Below, piece after piece: positions 49,741 through 58,756 of a DNA stretch of 64,000 bases. This DNA is from CPC320 sp002336405 (GTDB lineage Bacteria; Pseudomonadota; Alphaproteobacteria; Rhodobacterales; Rhodobacteraceae), in assembly GCA_949372595.1 (NCBI GenBank), contig CASIAN010000028.1:1-64000 (forward strand), read 5' to 3'. A model generated the notes under the pieces. That model did not search any database, had not been told where the DNA came from, and worked only from the letters and a program-made list of their open reading frames with translations. Every line of letters starts with the position of its first letter. Position 1 is the stretch's first letter. The position numbers and the translations under genes were made by a program.

Positions 49741-50930
49741 GCTGCTGTGACCGGCTCCTGTTGCAAGTTGGGGTAGGCTAGGACAACCATGCTTAGCAAA
49801 TCTGCCACCGGGCGGCTCAACGCATCCGTAATGGGCAATCCCAGCCTTTTTGATTGAAGCGCGATCGTTGCGTCCACCTCACCATCGTTCATCCCCTCAT
49901 GATTGATTGTGACACCAATGACTTTTGTATCAGCGAAGGCTTCTATCAAAGCAATTTCATCCTCTGGGCTGGGCATGGGCATTTGGGGGAAATCGCAACG
50001 ATGCGGTCGCTTTGGTGCGTACTGGAGGATAACGGCGTCTGGTTGGCTGCCACGCAGGATAAAGGCCGAGGTGCAAAAAGCTGGATGGCTCAAAGCGCCT
50101 TGGCCCTCGATCAAGATGACATCTGGGTGTTCAGCTTTAGACGCGGCCACGATGGCCCCCTCCAATTCGCCGCAACAGAACTGGGGTGGAACCGCATCCA
50201 TGGCAACACCATATTTGGCCCCCTGCATCAACCCAGTTTGGCCCGTGCCAACAAGCACCGTCTTGATGCCCTTTGCGTTCAAAGCGCGGGCCAGAACTGT
50301 TGCTGTTGTGCGTTTTCCAATCGCACAATCTGTGCCAAGCACCGCAATACGAACTGCGTTGACTTGTGCAATGCTGCCATCAAAAAGGCGCATGTCTTTG
50401 CTTTGTTTAGGCTTGCGGATATCTCTGATTGTCACATCTTGCTTTGATGCAAAGGCTGCAATCTCAAGATCTTCACTAAGGTATTCATGCAGCCCGCTGA
50501 CAATATTCATTCCCATTGCAATAGCATCCAATATCACAACGCGGTCCTGCGATGACAGCTTTCCAGTCGATGGGGCCATCCCGTAAATCAAAGTGTCCGG
50601 GACTGTTGGCTCATGCACCAAAGCCGCCTCGAGATTGCTGAAAATGGGAATGTTGTTAATGATGTCATCCAAAATTTGGCCGCTATCTTGTCTGTCGTGG
50701 GAACTGTCGATGACTGAGACGATTCGGTAAGCCTGAGAATGCCGGATGAGACCATTTGCTGTTTTACCATCAACCTTTCCGAAATTACCTTCACAATATA
50801 CGATTGCGGTTGGAACTGTGTTGGGTTGAAGTGTCGAAACTGTCTCTAATTTAGGGGACAGATTTGTGGGTGATGCTTGCAGCCTGATGTTACTAGGGAT
50901 AGTATCGGCAGTCTCAATTTCGGTTTCCAT
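49737..50930 (-). CDS. Second DUF1611 (DgcN-like) protein
   Basis: A 397-residue DUF1611 protein, distantly paralogous to DgcN at 13762. It has a polar N-terminal extension of about 40 residues, then the Rossmann-like part (PTAIVYCEGNFGKVDGKTAN), MGMNIVSGLHEYLSED, the P-loop GTDCAIGKRTT at 199-209, LVGTGQTGLMQGAKYG, EGQGALSHPAF and LQYAPKRPHRCDFP. The last contrasts with DgcN's CHEPTRDHMRG, so the substrate pocket differs. ATG 50930 is preferred, with AAAGGACG upstream; the frame is open to 51104. It is translationally coupled to the PLP racemase. By analogy with DgcN-DgcA it may acylate a D-amino acid before racemisation. Confidence 0.82.
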   Translation of the reverse strand: METEIETADTIPSNIRLQASPTNLSPKLETVSTLQPNTVPTAIVYCEGNFGKVDGKTANGLIRHSQAYRIVSVIDSSHDRQDSGQILDDIINNIPIFSNLEAALVHEPTVPDTLIYGMAPSTGKLSSQDRVVILDAIAMGMNIVSGLHEYLSEDLEIAAFASKQDVTIRDIRKPKQSKDMRLFDGSIAQVNAVRIAVLGTDCAIGKRTTATVLARALNAKGIKTVLVGTGQTGLMQGAKYGVAMDAVPPQFCCGELEGAIVAASKAEHPDVILIEGQGALSHPAFCTSAFILRGSQPDAVILQYAPKRPHRCDFPQMPMPSPEDEIALIEAFADTKVIGVTINHEGMNDGEVDATIALQSKRLGLPITDALSRPVADLLSMVVLAYPNLQQEPVTAA

Positions 50931-51428
50931 GTTCGTCCTTTTGGTGAAGTGGGCACATGACGCTTTAGTCATGGCAGAGAGCACTGAAACGCAGTGGTTC
51001 AGCCCCCAGTTATTGATCTCGTGGTCGTTCATCACAAACGGGCAGCACCACACAGGAAAAAATGTGATCGCGCCGATAGAATCGGTAACTTTTACAAAAA
51101 TCAATTCCCCTTAAATCGGGGCGACATAGTAAATTTTTGTGATGGAAGAGTGCAATTCGCTTTGGTAGGCATCGAGCCCAGTCAGCAGAAAACAGCAACC
51201 CTCTATTCTCTACCTATAGATGTTGGGGGTAAAAAATACAACCCCCTAGAGTTTCTATATCGACAGTGTAACCATTCGTTACGCTGCATTACCAGGGTGG
51301 CTTGGCCTCCGACTGGCATTCTGTGCTGTGCAACTGGGCTCCGCATGTTTTATAGCCGGAACATCCGCTGAATTACTTTTATCCCAGCAATAAAATGAGT
51401 TACTAATAGTAGAAATAGGTGGATCAAC
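50931..51428. other. Intergenic region between divergent genes
   Basis: About 500 bases without a supportable gene. It separates the DUF1611-racemase pair from the uracil-DNA glycosylase gene and should hold both promoters. No repeats or RNA genes are recognised. Confidence 0.5.
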
Positions 51429-52025
51429 ATGCCAGAAACCCTTCATACACTAGCATCAAAGATACGGTCTTGTGCGCTCTGCAAGGGTTTGGAGTTGGGG
51501 CCAAAGCCGGTATTTCAACTAGATGAAAGTGTTAAGATTCTGATTGTGGGGCAGGCCCCAGGGCGGCTGGCCCATGCGAAAAACCGGCCGTTCGATGACC
51601 CGTCTGGAGATCGTTTGCGCAGTTGGATCGGCGTAGATCGAACCACATTTTATGAAGACAAAAGGATAGGGATTTTCCCAATGGGACTTTGCTATCCCGG
51701 GTCTGGGCCAGGCGGCGACAAACCGCCAAGAAAGACGTGTGCGACAACATGGAGGCTACCGGTTCTGCAGGCCCTCGAAAAAGTTGAGCTTACTTTGGTT
51801 CTTGGACGCTATGCAATTGCCTGGCATTTGCCAGATTTTCGCGGTCACCGCGTTACCGAAGCGGTCAGACGGTCTGCAGAAGGTCGAAAAGGCATCTTCA
51901 TTTTGCCACATCCCAGCCCCAGAAATAATAGGTGGTTGAAAAAAAATGCTTGGTTTGAAGCGCAGATTGTCCCGCGTATTCGGTTGCAAACGGCGCAGGT
52001 GTTAGACGGCACTGCCTTGCATTAA
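51429..52025 (+). CDS. Uracil-DNA glycosylase family protein
   Basis: A 198-residue protein of the uracil-DNA glycosylase superfamily, small-family branch. Motif A is ILIVGQAPGRLAHAKNRPF with the following DDPSGDRLRSWIGV, and motif B is ILPHPSPRNNRWLKKNAWF. Cysteines in SCALCKG near the N-terminus are fewer than the four required for an iron-sulphur cluster of families 4 and 5. It removes uracil or related bases from DNA, or belongs to the poorly defined relatives of that fold. GGTGGA precedes the ATG. It is monocistronic. Confidence 0.85.
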   Translation: MPETLHTLASKIRSCALCKGLELGPKPVFQLDESVKILIVGQAPGRLAHAKNRPFDDPSGDRLRSWIGVDRTTFYEDKRIGIFPMGLCYPGSGPGGDKPPRKTCATTWRLPVLQALEKVELTLVLGRYAIAWHLPDFRGHRVTEAVRRSAEGRKGIFILPHPSPRNNRWLKKNAWFEAQIVPRIRLQTAQVLDGTALH

Positions 52026-52480
52026 CCTTGGTAATCGTTGTCGCTGGGTTGTTGTTTTATAGCGTAAAGCGTCTTAAAAGCGCGATTTTGAAATTCCGTC
52101 ATGGTATTCAATTATTCTGTGGATGATTTTTAAAATTCCAGTCAAATAGGTGTGCTATAGCCGTGTCGTTTCAATTTTTACCGCTGCGGGGTGGGGATGT
52201 TCTTGCTTGCGCCCCGCGCCAAAAATAATGGGTGCAGGGACGTGGTGAAATTTTTCTATACTTACGTTTGAAGCAACCCATTCGTGGCGAGATGCGTAGT
52301 TAAAGTATCTGGAGTTCGCTGTTTGGGTCTGAGGAGGAGGTCGCAAACTGACGTGCGCAAGGGTCGCAGATCTTTACCTTGCGTCATCCACACTGGCACA
52401 ATACGCCATGAGACATGAAAAACCCGTGGTCAAGGCCCAGCTGCTGCCTTTTCTACGCAACCGGGTGTGTGGGGTTCTAA
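52026..52480. other. Gene-free stretch
   Basis: About 455 bases without a supportable gene. A segment near 52200-52260 has loose similarity to the 3' end of the glycosylase gene (AAAAATAATGGGTG against GAAATAATAGGTGG). It might be a relic of a partial duplication, but it is too short to claim. Confidence 0.4.
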
Positions 52481-53272
52481 ATGACTGAAAAGACGCTGAT
52501 TGATCTGGCCCATGCAGCAATGGAGTGCGCCCTCGAGGACGCCACACTGCGGCTGCAATTTTATGAAAAACTGGCCGCATCCGAGTTGTTTTTATTGGTC
52601 ACAGAAGAGGTGACAGGTGATAGTGTGTCACCTGAAGTGTTCGATTTATCCGACAGTCGATTTGTGCTGGTGTTTGACCGGGAAGAGCGGCTGGTCCAGT
52701 TCACAGGCCGGGTGGCCCCCTATGCGAGCCTGTCAGGCCGGACTATTGCGACGATGCTGGCGGGGCAGGGGATCGGGCTTGGGGTTAACCTTGACGTAGC
52801 CCCCTCGTCTATTTTGATACCGGCAGATGCCGTGGATTGGCTTGCAAGCACGTTGCAAGCCGCCCCAGAACAGCTTGAGACGCGGTTACAGGAGTTTTCT
52901 GCGCCCCGTGGGCTGCCAGAGGTTTTGCTGACGGCACTTGATGGTAAACTCGCCTCAGCCACCGGACTTGCGCGCACCGCCTATTTGGTCGGGGTCAGCT
53001 ATGAACAAGGCGGGCATGGTCATCTATTGGCTTTTATCGATGCACGCCCGGGCGCACAGGGCGCTTTGGCTCAGGCTGCGAATGAGGCATTGACGTTCTC
53101 TGGTATCGAGGCCGGGTCAATTGATGTGGGCTTTTTTGACAGTACCGATCCGTTGGTTGGGTCTTTGGCTGGTTGCGGATTGCGCTTTGATTTGCCAGAC
53201 CCGGTGCAGGCGCAAAATATTGCTGCTTCTGCCCCGGGAATGGACCGAGATAAACCACCGCTTTTGCGCTGA
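52481..53272 (+). CDS. SseB family protein
   Basis: A 263-residue soluble protein with an SseB N-terminal domain (about 8-110: ECALEDATLRLQFYEKLAAS, ELFLLVTEEV, FVLVFDREERLVQFTG, PYASLSGRTIATML). A second domain (about 150-240) with YLVGVSYEQGGHGHLLAFID resembles the SseB C-terminal part. The family is widespread; its role is not settled outside enterobacterial type III secretion studies, and no secretion genes are near. It is convergent with the hydroxyacid dehydrogenase gene, the two stops being adjacent. Confidence 0.82.
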   Translation: MTEKTLIDLAHAAMECALEDATLRLQFYEKLAASELFLLVTEEVTGDSVSPEVFDLSDSRFVLVFDREERLVQFTGRVAPYASLSGRTIATMLAGQGIGLGVNLDVAPSSILIPADAVDWLASTLQAAPEQLETRLQEFSAPRGLPEVLLTALDGKLASATGLARTAYLVGVSYEQGGHGHLLAFIDARPGAQGALAQAANEALTFSGIEAGSIDVGFFDSTDPLVGSLAGCGLRFDLPDPVQAQNIAASAPGMDRDKPPLLR

Positions 53273-54202
53273 TCAATACCCGGTGTGACGATCGACTAGG
53301 TGCAAAAGCGCCTCGCCGGCTTCGCCACGTCGTATATTTTCCGCAATCACTTTTGACGCACTGTCTGGCCGTGTTCCAGAGGCAATATGTGGCGTCACCG
53401 TGATTTTGGGGTGATGCCAGAACACATGCTCCGCGGGCAAGGGCTCAATATCAAAGACATCAAGCGTCGCATGCCCCAAATGCTCTGCATCCAGACAGGC
53501 CAGTAGGGCGTCATCATCAATCAGTGGTCCACGTCCGGCGTTGATCAGCACAGCACCTTTTGGCAACGCCGCCAGCCGCTGGGCATTGATCACGCCCTGC
53601 GTGCCAGCGGTTAGAGGCAACAGTAAGATGACAATCTGTGCAGTTTCGAGGGATTTATCAAGCTGGTTTTCGCCGTGCAGCACCGTGGCTTCCGGTATTT
53701 TTTTTGCTGTTCGGCTCCAGCCAGTGACGGGGAACTCCAAATTTATGAGAGCCTGCGCACAAGCTTGTCCCAAAGTTCCCATCCCCAAAATAGTCACCGG
53801 TCGCTCGCGGGCCAGTGGTGCGATTTCGCTGCGCCAGAGGCCGTCTTGACCTAAAATATGCGAATCCATACCAAGATGATGGCGCATCACATGCCCCGTG
53901 ACCCATTCGACCATGCCGCGGGTCATGCCACGGTCGATCATCCGTGCCAGTGGTATCTTTAGAGTTTGATTTCCCACGATATTCTCTACCCCGGCCCAGA
54001 GATTGAGAACCGCACGACAGTTTGTATAGGGGGTGAAATCTTGCAATGCGCTGTTGGGTGCATAGACAATATAATCCACCTGTTCGGGTGAAAATTTGGT
54101 CCGCATATCAAAGGTCAGCCCAGCTGCATTCAGGGCTTTGGTCAGCGGCGCTTGGTATTCATCCCAGCGGTCAGAATGGGCGGCAAACAGAATATTAATC
54201 AT
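53273..54202 (-). CDS. 2-hydroxyacid dehydrogenase (GhrA-like)
   Basis: A 309-residue D-2-hydroxyacid dehydrogenase resembling glyoxylate/hydroxypyruvate reductase A. The NAD(P) fold is VTILGMGTLGQACAQALINL. Catalytic residues are the arginine region NLWAGVENIVGN-R, the glutamate in FDIEPLPAEHVFW and the histidine in ITVTPHIASG; LINAGRGPLIDDDALLACLD is the family signature. It reduces glyoxylate or hydroxypyruvate, which fits with glyoxylate made by Mcl1 at the other end of the window, though no link is shown. ATG 54202 lies eight bases after the rodA stop, so it is the last gene of the mre operon. Confidence 0.88.
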   Translation of the reverse strand: MINILFAAHSDRWDEYQAPLTKALNAAGLTFDMRTKFSPEQVDYIVYAPNSALQDFTPYTNCRAVLNLWAGVENIVGNQTLKIPLARMIDRGMTRGMVEWVTGHVMRHHLGMDSHILGQDGLWRSEIAPLARERPVTILGMGTLGQACAQALINLEFPVTGWSRTAKKIPEATVLHGENQLDKSLETAQIVILLLPLTAGTQGVINAQRLAALPKGAVLINAGRGPLIDDDALLACLDAEHLGHATLDVFDIEPLPAEHVFWHHPKITVTPHIASGTRPDSASKVIAENIRRGEAGEALLHLVDRHTGY

Positions 54203-54209
54203 TATAGGC

Positions 54210-55349
54210 TCATCTCGGTCTGTGGACATGGGCAGATTGTACCAGCCCAAATCCGATCATCAAGATCAACATGGCTGATCCACCATAGCTGACTAGCGGC
54301 AGTGGCACACCGACCACGGGCACCAAGCCCATGACCATCGACATATTTACTGCAAAAAACAGGAAAAATGTACTTGCGATGCCAAAGATTAAAAGTGAAG
54401 AAAATCGGTCCTTATTTTTCAAAGCTGACAGAATGCAAAACACCAGCACCAATGCATAAAGGCTGAGCAGGGAAATGGCGCCGATAAACCCAAATTCCTC
54501 AGCCAGTGTGGTGAAAATAAAATCGGTATGTTTCTCTGGAAGAAAATTCAGCCGGCTCTGGGTGCCTTGCATAAAGCCGCGCCCACTCCAGCCGCCCGAG
54601 CCAAGTGCGATCTTGGATTGAATGATGTTATACCCGGCTCCCAGCGGGTCATTGGTTGGATCTAGAAAGGTCTCAATGCGCCTGAATTGATAGTCTTTGA
54701 GCATTTGCCAAGATGTTCCCTGGCTTTGAAACACAATCGAAATCAATCCGATCCCGGCTGTGATCATGGTGATGAAATACGCCCAGTGTACGCCGGCTAA
54801 AAACATCACCACAGCACCCCCCAAAGTTAACAGGATCGCTGTGCCCAGATCTGGCTGCCTCAACACAAGTGCGGCGGGAAGCAGGATGATGGCTGCGGGC
54901 AAGATGACCCAAATGATCTTTGAGGTTTTCTCAAGTGGCAACCAATCATAGTAAGATGCGATGGCCATGATAAGCGCAATTTTCATGACTTCAGATGGTT
55001 GTAAGTTGATAAACCCAAGGTCAATCCAGCGTTTTGCCCCCATCCCGACGGCGCCAAAAAATTCAACAAACAACAGCAAGCCCAAAGCGCAAAGATAGGC
55101 GAGGCTGGAGACGCTGCGCCAGAACCAGATCGGCAGCATGCCAACCATCACCATCAAAAGAAACCCCAAGATGAATCTTTTGATTTGGGGGCTTGCCCAT
55201 GGCGTAAAAGATCCCCCCGCAACCGAATAGAGTTGCAACACCCCTAGAGCGGCAATGGCTGTTAGCAAAATGGCCAGAGGCCAGTTGAAAAACAATATTT
55301 TGCGCAGCCCCGTCGGCACAGTTTTGACGGTATACTCAAGATAACTCAT
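54210..55349 (-). CDS. rodA: Peptidoglycan glycosyltransferase RodA
   Basis: A 379-residue SEDS-family polymerase with about ten membrane helices, which builds glycan strands for lateral wall growth with PBP2. Family segments are KRFILGFLLMVMVGMLPIWF, KRWIDLGFINLQPSEVMKIA (with the conserved LQPSE), RQPDLGTAILLTLGGAVVMF, LGSGGWSGRGFMQGTQSRLN, EKHTDFIFTTLAEEFGFIGA and VGVPLPLVSYGGSAML. It starts within the end of mrdA (ATGA-type overlap) and precedes the hydroxyacid dehydrogenase gene. Confidence 0.97.
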   Translation of the reverse strand: MSYLEYTVKTVPTGLRKILFFNWPLAILLTAIAALGVLQLYSVAGGSFTPWASPQIKRFILGFLLMVMVGMLPIWFWRSVSSLAYLCALGLLLFVEFFGAVGMGAKRWIDLGFINLQPSEVMKIALIMAIASYYDWLPLEKTSKIIWVILPAAIILLPAALVLRQPDLGTAILLTLGGAVVMFLAGVHWAYFITMITAGIGLISIVFQSQGTSWQMLKDYQFRRIETFLDPTNDPLGAGYNIIQSKIALGSGGWSGRGFMQGTQSRLNFLPEKHTDFIFTTLAEEFGFIGAISLLSLYALVLVFCILSALKNKDRFSSLLIFGIASTFFLFFAVNMSMVMGLVPVVGVPLPLVSYGGSAMLILMIGFGLVQSAHVHRPR

Positions 55350-57289
55350 ACTTTGCTTTTCCGAGTGCTCTGAAACGGTTGTCGCAATTTTTCCAATTCT
55401 TGACGCTGTGCCTTAATTTTTGATCGGTCCTTGGCTGGATAAGCGCTGAGCGGGGGATCCCCGTCATAAAGCGCCTGAAGCGTGATATCGCGAGCAATAG
55501 GCGCTGCAATCTTAGAACCGCCACCGCCATGCTCAACCACCACCGCAACAGCGATTTCCGGTGCGTCGAAAGGGGCGAAATTGACAAACAGCGCATGGTC
55601 CCGGCGGTTCCAGGGTAAGTCGCTATTTTTTGTCACCCCCCGTTTGCGTTCGGCTTCGGTAATATTACGGACTTGGCTGGTTCCGGTTTTCCCGGCAAGT
55701 CGGAATTTTGCGTCTATGATACGTGACTGGTACGCTGTTCCACGACGATTGTTGCTAACCTCGTACATGGCTTTGCGTATTTGTTGCATATGTGCGTCCT
55801 GAAGTCCAAGCGGCGGGTCTTGACGATTTGGCTGCTCGATACCATCAATCTTTTTGATAAGTCGTGGTACCACCGACTTGCCGCTTGCCAACCGTGCTGC
55901 CATGACGGCAAGCTGCAGCGGCGATGTCAAAACATAGCCCTGCCCAATCGCAGCGTTTACCGTATCGCCGATCACCCAGTCGTGACCCCGGTTTAACCGT
56001 TTCCAATTTTTATCGGGTGTGAGCCCACTCGCCACCCCGGACATTGGAATATCATGAGCGGTGCCAAGGCCAAACCGCCGTGCAATATCAGTGATTTTTT
56101 CGATTCCAACCTTCAGCGCCAATTCATAAAAATAAACGTCACAGCTCTCGCGCAGGGAGGCCTCAAGATCAACCTTGCCGTGACCGGCTCGCTTCCAGCA
56201 GTGAAAACGACGTCCGCTGACTTCAAGATGTCCATTGCACCGCACTGTTTCAGCCGCAGTGATTAAACCTTCATCCAGTGCAGCAAGCGCCGTTAGCATT
56301 TTAAATACTGACCCAGGAGGATAGGCATCTTGAACAGTTTTTGACGCGAGGGGTCGGCGTTTATCTTCTCGCAAGGCAGAGAAATCTGCGAATGAAATGC
56401 GGTGGACAAACTTATTAGGATCGTAGCTAGGAGAGGAGGCAATGGCCAATAGATCGCCAGTTTGGCAATTGATCACCACCGCCGATGCGCTGAGTTCTCC
56501 CAGTCGCGCTTGAATATAATCTTGCAACTGGGCATTCACCGTCAGTTGAAGGTTGGCACCGGTTTCGCCCTCTTTTCGATCCAGTTCCCGCATCATACGG
56601 CCAAGAGAATTGACCTCTACTCTCTTTGACCCGGCACGCCCTCGCAAGGCTGTTTCGAATTCAGCTTCAATCCCCACCTTACCGATTTGAAATCGTGGAA
56701 TGCGTAAAATGGGCTCGGGATCCCTGATGCGTTCGAGGTCCCGACTGCTGACTGGCCCGACATAGCCCACGACATGGGCGAATATACGGCCCATGGGATA
56801 GCGTCTGGACTGGCCCACTTCGGGTGTCACCCCCGGCAGAACTGGCGCGTTTACCGCGGCTCGGGTGATGTCTTCCCAAGTAACACGATCGGCAATTGTA
56901 ACTGGCAGAAACGGTGCTGACCGGTTCATTTCTGCGATTGCCCGGTTTAGAGCGTCAGGATCAAGTTCGATTAAACGCGTTAATTTATTCAAAACACTTG
57001 TGACATCTCCAGCGTCTTCACGGACCATTGTGATCCGGTAACTGGGTTCATTCTCCGCAATGATCGTACCATTTCGATCAAATATCTGACCACGAATAGG
57101 CGGTAAAAGCCGGATGTTGATACGGTTTTCTTCGGCCAATAGTCTGAATTGATCGGCTTGCTCGACTTGCAGGTGACGCATCCGCAAGGCAAGTATGCCC
57201 ATGAAAACGGCTTGTGCGCCACCCAGTATGAGCCCGCGCCGAGAAACTGTTTTCGCACTACTGTTGCCGTTTCTAAAGGGGCGTCTCAT
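55346..57289 (-). CDS. mrdA: Penicillin-binding protein 2
   Basis: A 647-residue class B transpeptidase. A membrane anchor lies at about residues 18-38, the pedestal domain at 60-230 (PPIRGQIFDRNGTIIAENEP), and the transpeptidase domain from 265. The active-site motifs are complete: SVFK at 327-330, SCD at 382-384 and KTGT at 534-537. It crosslinks peptidoglycan during elongation with RodA. It overlaps mreD upstream and rodA downstream by four bases, showing tight coupling. Length is normal for PBP2 of Rhodobacteraceae. Confidence 0.97.
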   Translation of the reverse strand: MRRPFRNGNSSAKTVSRRGLILGGAQAVFMGILALRMRHLQVEQADQFRLLAEENRINIRLLPPIRGQIFDRNGTIIAENEPSYRITMVREDAGDVTSVLNKLTRLIELDPDALNRAIAEMNRSAPFLPVTIADRVTWEDITRAAVNAPVLPGVTPEVGQSRRYPMGRIFAHVVGYVGPVSSRDLERIRDPEPILRIPRFQIGKVGIEAEFETALRGRAGSKRVEVNSLGRMMRELDRKEGETGANLQLTVNAQLQDYIQARLGELSASAVVINCQTGDLLAIASSPSYDPNKFVHRISFADFSALREDKRRPLASKTVQDAYPPGSVFKMLTALAALDEGLITAAETVRCNGHLEVSGRRFHCWKRAGHGKVDLEASLRESCDVYFYELALKVGIEKITDIARRFGLGTAHDIPMSGVASGLTPDKNWKRLNRGHDWVIGDTVNAAIGQGYVLTSPLQLAVMAARLASGKSVVPRLIKKIDGIEQPNRQDPPLGLQDAHMQQIRKAMYEVSNNRRGTAYQSRIIDAKFRLAGKTGTSQVRNITEAERKRGVTKNSDLPWNRRDHALFVNFAPFDAPEIAVAVVVEHGGGGSKIAAPIARDITLQALYDGDPPLSAYPAKDRSKIKAQRQELEKLRQPFQSTRKSKV

Positions 57290-57825
57290 AGCCGGTATCT
57301 CAAGATGCTGTCATCATCGGTGGGCGATTTGTGAATGCCCAGAAGATGGTGTGCCAAGCCGGTTAACACTGGATACAGCAAGATTGTTCCCACGGTCTGC
57401 ATGGCAGATAATCCGGCAGGTGGTGGTGGTGCCATTGTCAGCGTCAGAAGAAAATGACTGCCCATCGCCTGCATGATTATGACCAGAGCGATGGTCAACC
57501 ATTCGACGCCAAAAGTAGCCACGCGCAAATGTTGGGAGCGGCGTTTTAACCATTCACAGCTTATGACCATAAAAAGGCTCATCAAGCCTGGGGGGCGGTG
57601 CAGAATAAAATCGGAAAATAAAAACAGCAGCGCGACCGATCCTATAGGAATGTAAGCGGGTCGTCTGATCGCATAGACAATTGTGATGGCCATCAAAAGG
57701 TCTGGGCCAACCCAGGTTGGCGGAGTGGTTCTGAGAGGTAGCAGCTGATAAAAAATGATTATCAATCCGATCCCAATATACAGCAGTTGCTTTAACAATA
57801 GCGCAGCAGCACGGCGGTCAATCAT
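57286..57825 (-). CDS. mreD: Rod shape-determining protein MreD
   Basis: A 179-residue membrane protein with five or six helices. It contains LLYIGIGLIIIFYQLLPLRT, WVGPDLLMAITIVYAIRRPA and HRPPGLMSLFMVISCEWLKR, typical of alphaproteobacterial MreD. It belongs to the elongasome together with MreB, MreC, PBP2 and RodA. It overlaps mreC by eight bases upstream and mrdA by four bases downstream. Confidence 0.93.
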   Translation of the reverse strand: MIDRRAAALLLKQLLYIGIGLIIIFYQLLPLRTTPPTWVGPDLLMAITIVYAIRRPAYIPIGSVALLFLFSDFILHRPPGLMSLFMVISCEWLKRRSQHLRVATFGVEWLTIALVIIMQAMGSHFLLTLTMAPPPPAGLSAMQTVGTILLYPVLTGLAHHLLGIHKSPTDDDSILRYRL

Positions 57826-58726
57826 TCAAAACTCCCGCTGCGGCCCCTGTCAGCCTGCCAGACGTGTGCCTTGGCGCCACCAAAGTTCCTGGCCCATCGA
57901 CGTCTCGGCGGCTTTTGCTGCGCAGCACCCGCAAAAATTTTAACCGTTCGTAATCGGCTGCAAGCCGCACCCTTAGGCGGCCACCGGGATCTTTTGCAAC
58001 CTGACCAATCAACAACCCGGGGGGGAAGACTTTGCCATCACCGGAGGAGACGATACGGTCGCCGGGACGCACCAGTTCGGGATTTTCGATGAAATCGATT
58101 GGTGGCGCCAATGTATTGTCTCCAACGATTAAAACGGATTGACCGGAGGGTTCGATGCTGGCGGGGATGCGGCTTGAGGCATCCGTCAACAAAATCACCC
58201 GGCTGCTTTTTGCGCCAACACCTGAGATGCGGCCAACAAGACCCAACCCGTCCATCGTCGCCCAGCCATCCAGAATGCCGTCTCGTGCGCCGACATTCAG
58301 CAGCACAGATTGACGGAACGGCGAGCCACTATCGGCGAGCACCACCCCGGTGACGCGGGTTAGGTCTGGGTCAAGCCGAACTTTGTTAAGGTCTAATAGG
58401 CGTGCATTTTCCTGTTCGAGTTGCAGGGCAGCCTCTTTCCAGGATTTCATCTGCTGTAATTCGCGGCGCAGTTCCTGGTTTTGCTCATACAAATTTTGAT
58501 AACTTTGAAAATTCAGCGCCAGTTCCGTTATCGCCATAACCGGTGCCATCGCCCAGGTGAAACTGGGCATGACGCGGTCAATGACATGAGAGCGAAAGCG
58601 CTCGACCCGCGGGCTATCGATCCTCCAGACCATAAAAACACCCAGCAGACATAGAATAATCACCGCTTGCAAAATGCGCCTGAGCGGTCGGGTAAACTCA
58701 TCCGATTGTCTTAGGTCTTGGGGCAT
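57818..58726 (-). CDS. mreC: Rod shape-determining protein MreC
   Basis: A 302-residue periplasmic elongasome protein. An N-terminal membrane anchor (RILQAVIILCLLGVFMVWRI) is followed by a coiled coil (about 72-108, NLYEQNQELRRELQQMKSWK) and the beta-barrel core with VTGVVLADSGSPFRQSVLLN, GWATMDGLGLVGRISGVGAK and a VSSGDGKVFPPGLLIGQV section. MreC activates PBP2. It lies 30 bases after mreB and overlaps mreD. Confidence 0.95.
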   Translation of the reverse strand: MPQDLRQSDEFTRPLRRILQAVIILCLLGVFMVWRIDSPRVERFRSHVIDRVMPSFTWAMAPVMAITELALNFQSYQNLYEQNQELRRELQQMKSWKEAALQLEQENARLLDLNKVRLDPDLTRVTGVVLADSGSPFRQSVLLNVGARDGILDGWATMDGLGLVGRISGVGAKSSRVILLTDASSRIPASIEPSGQSVLIVGDNTLAPPIDFIENPELVRPGDRIVSSGDGKVFPPGLLIGQVAKDPGGRLRVRLAADYERLKFLRVLRSKSRRDVDGPGTLVAPRHTSGRLTGAAAGVLND

Positions 58727-58756
58727 GTTTGCTCCCTTTACAAAAAGGGCGTTTGA

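Noticed and set aside
52140..52270. Partial duplication of the 3' end of the uracil-DNA glycosylase gene
   Set aside because: Similarity is limited to about 15 bases and the translations do not match beyond a few residues.
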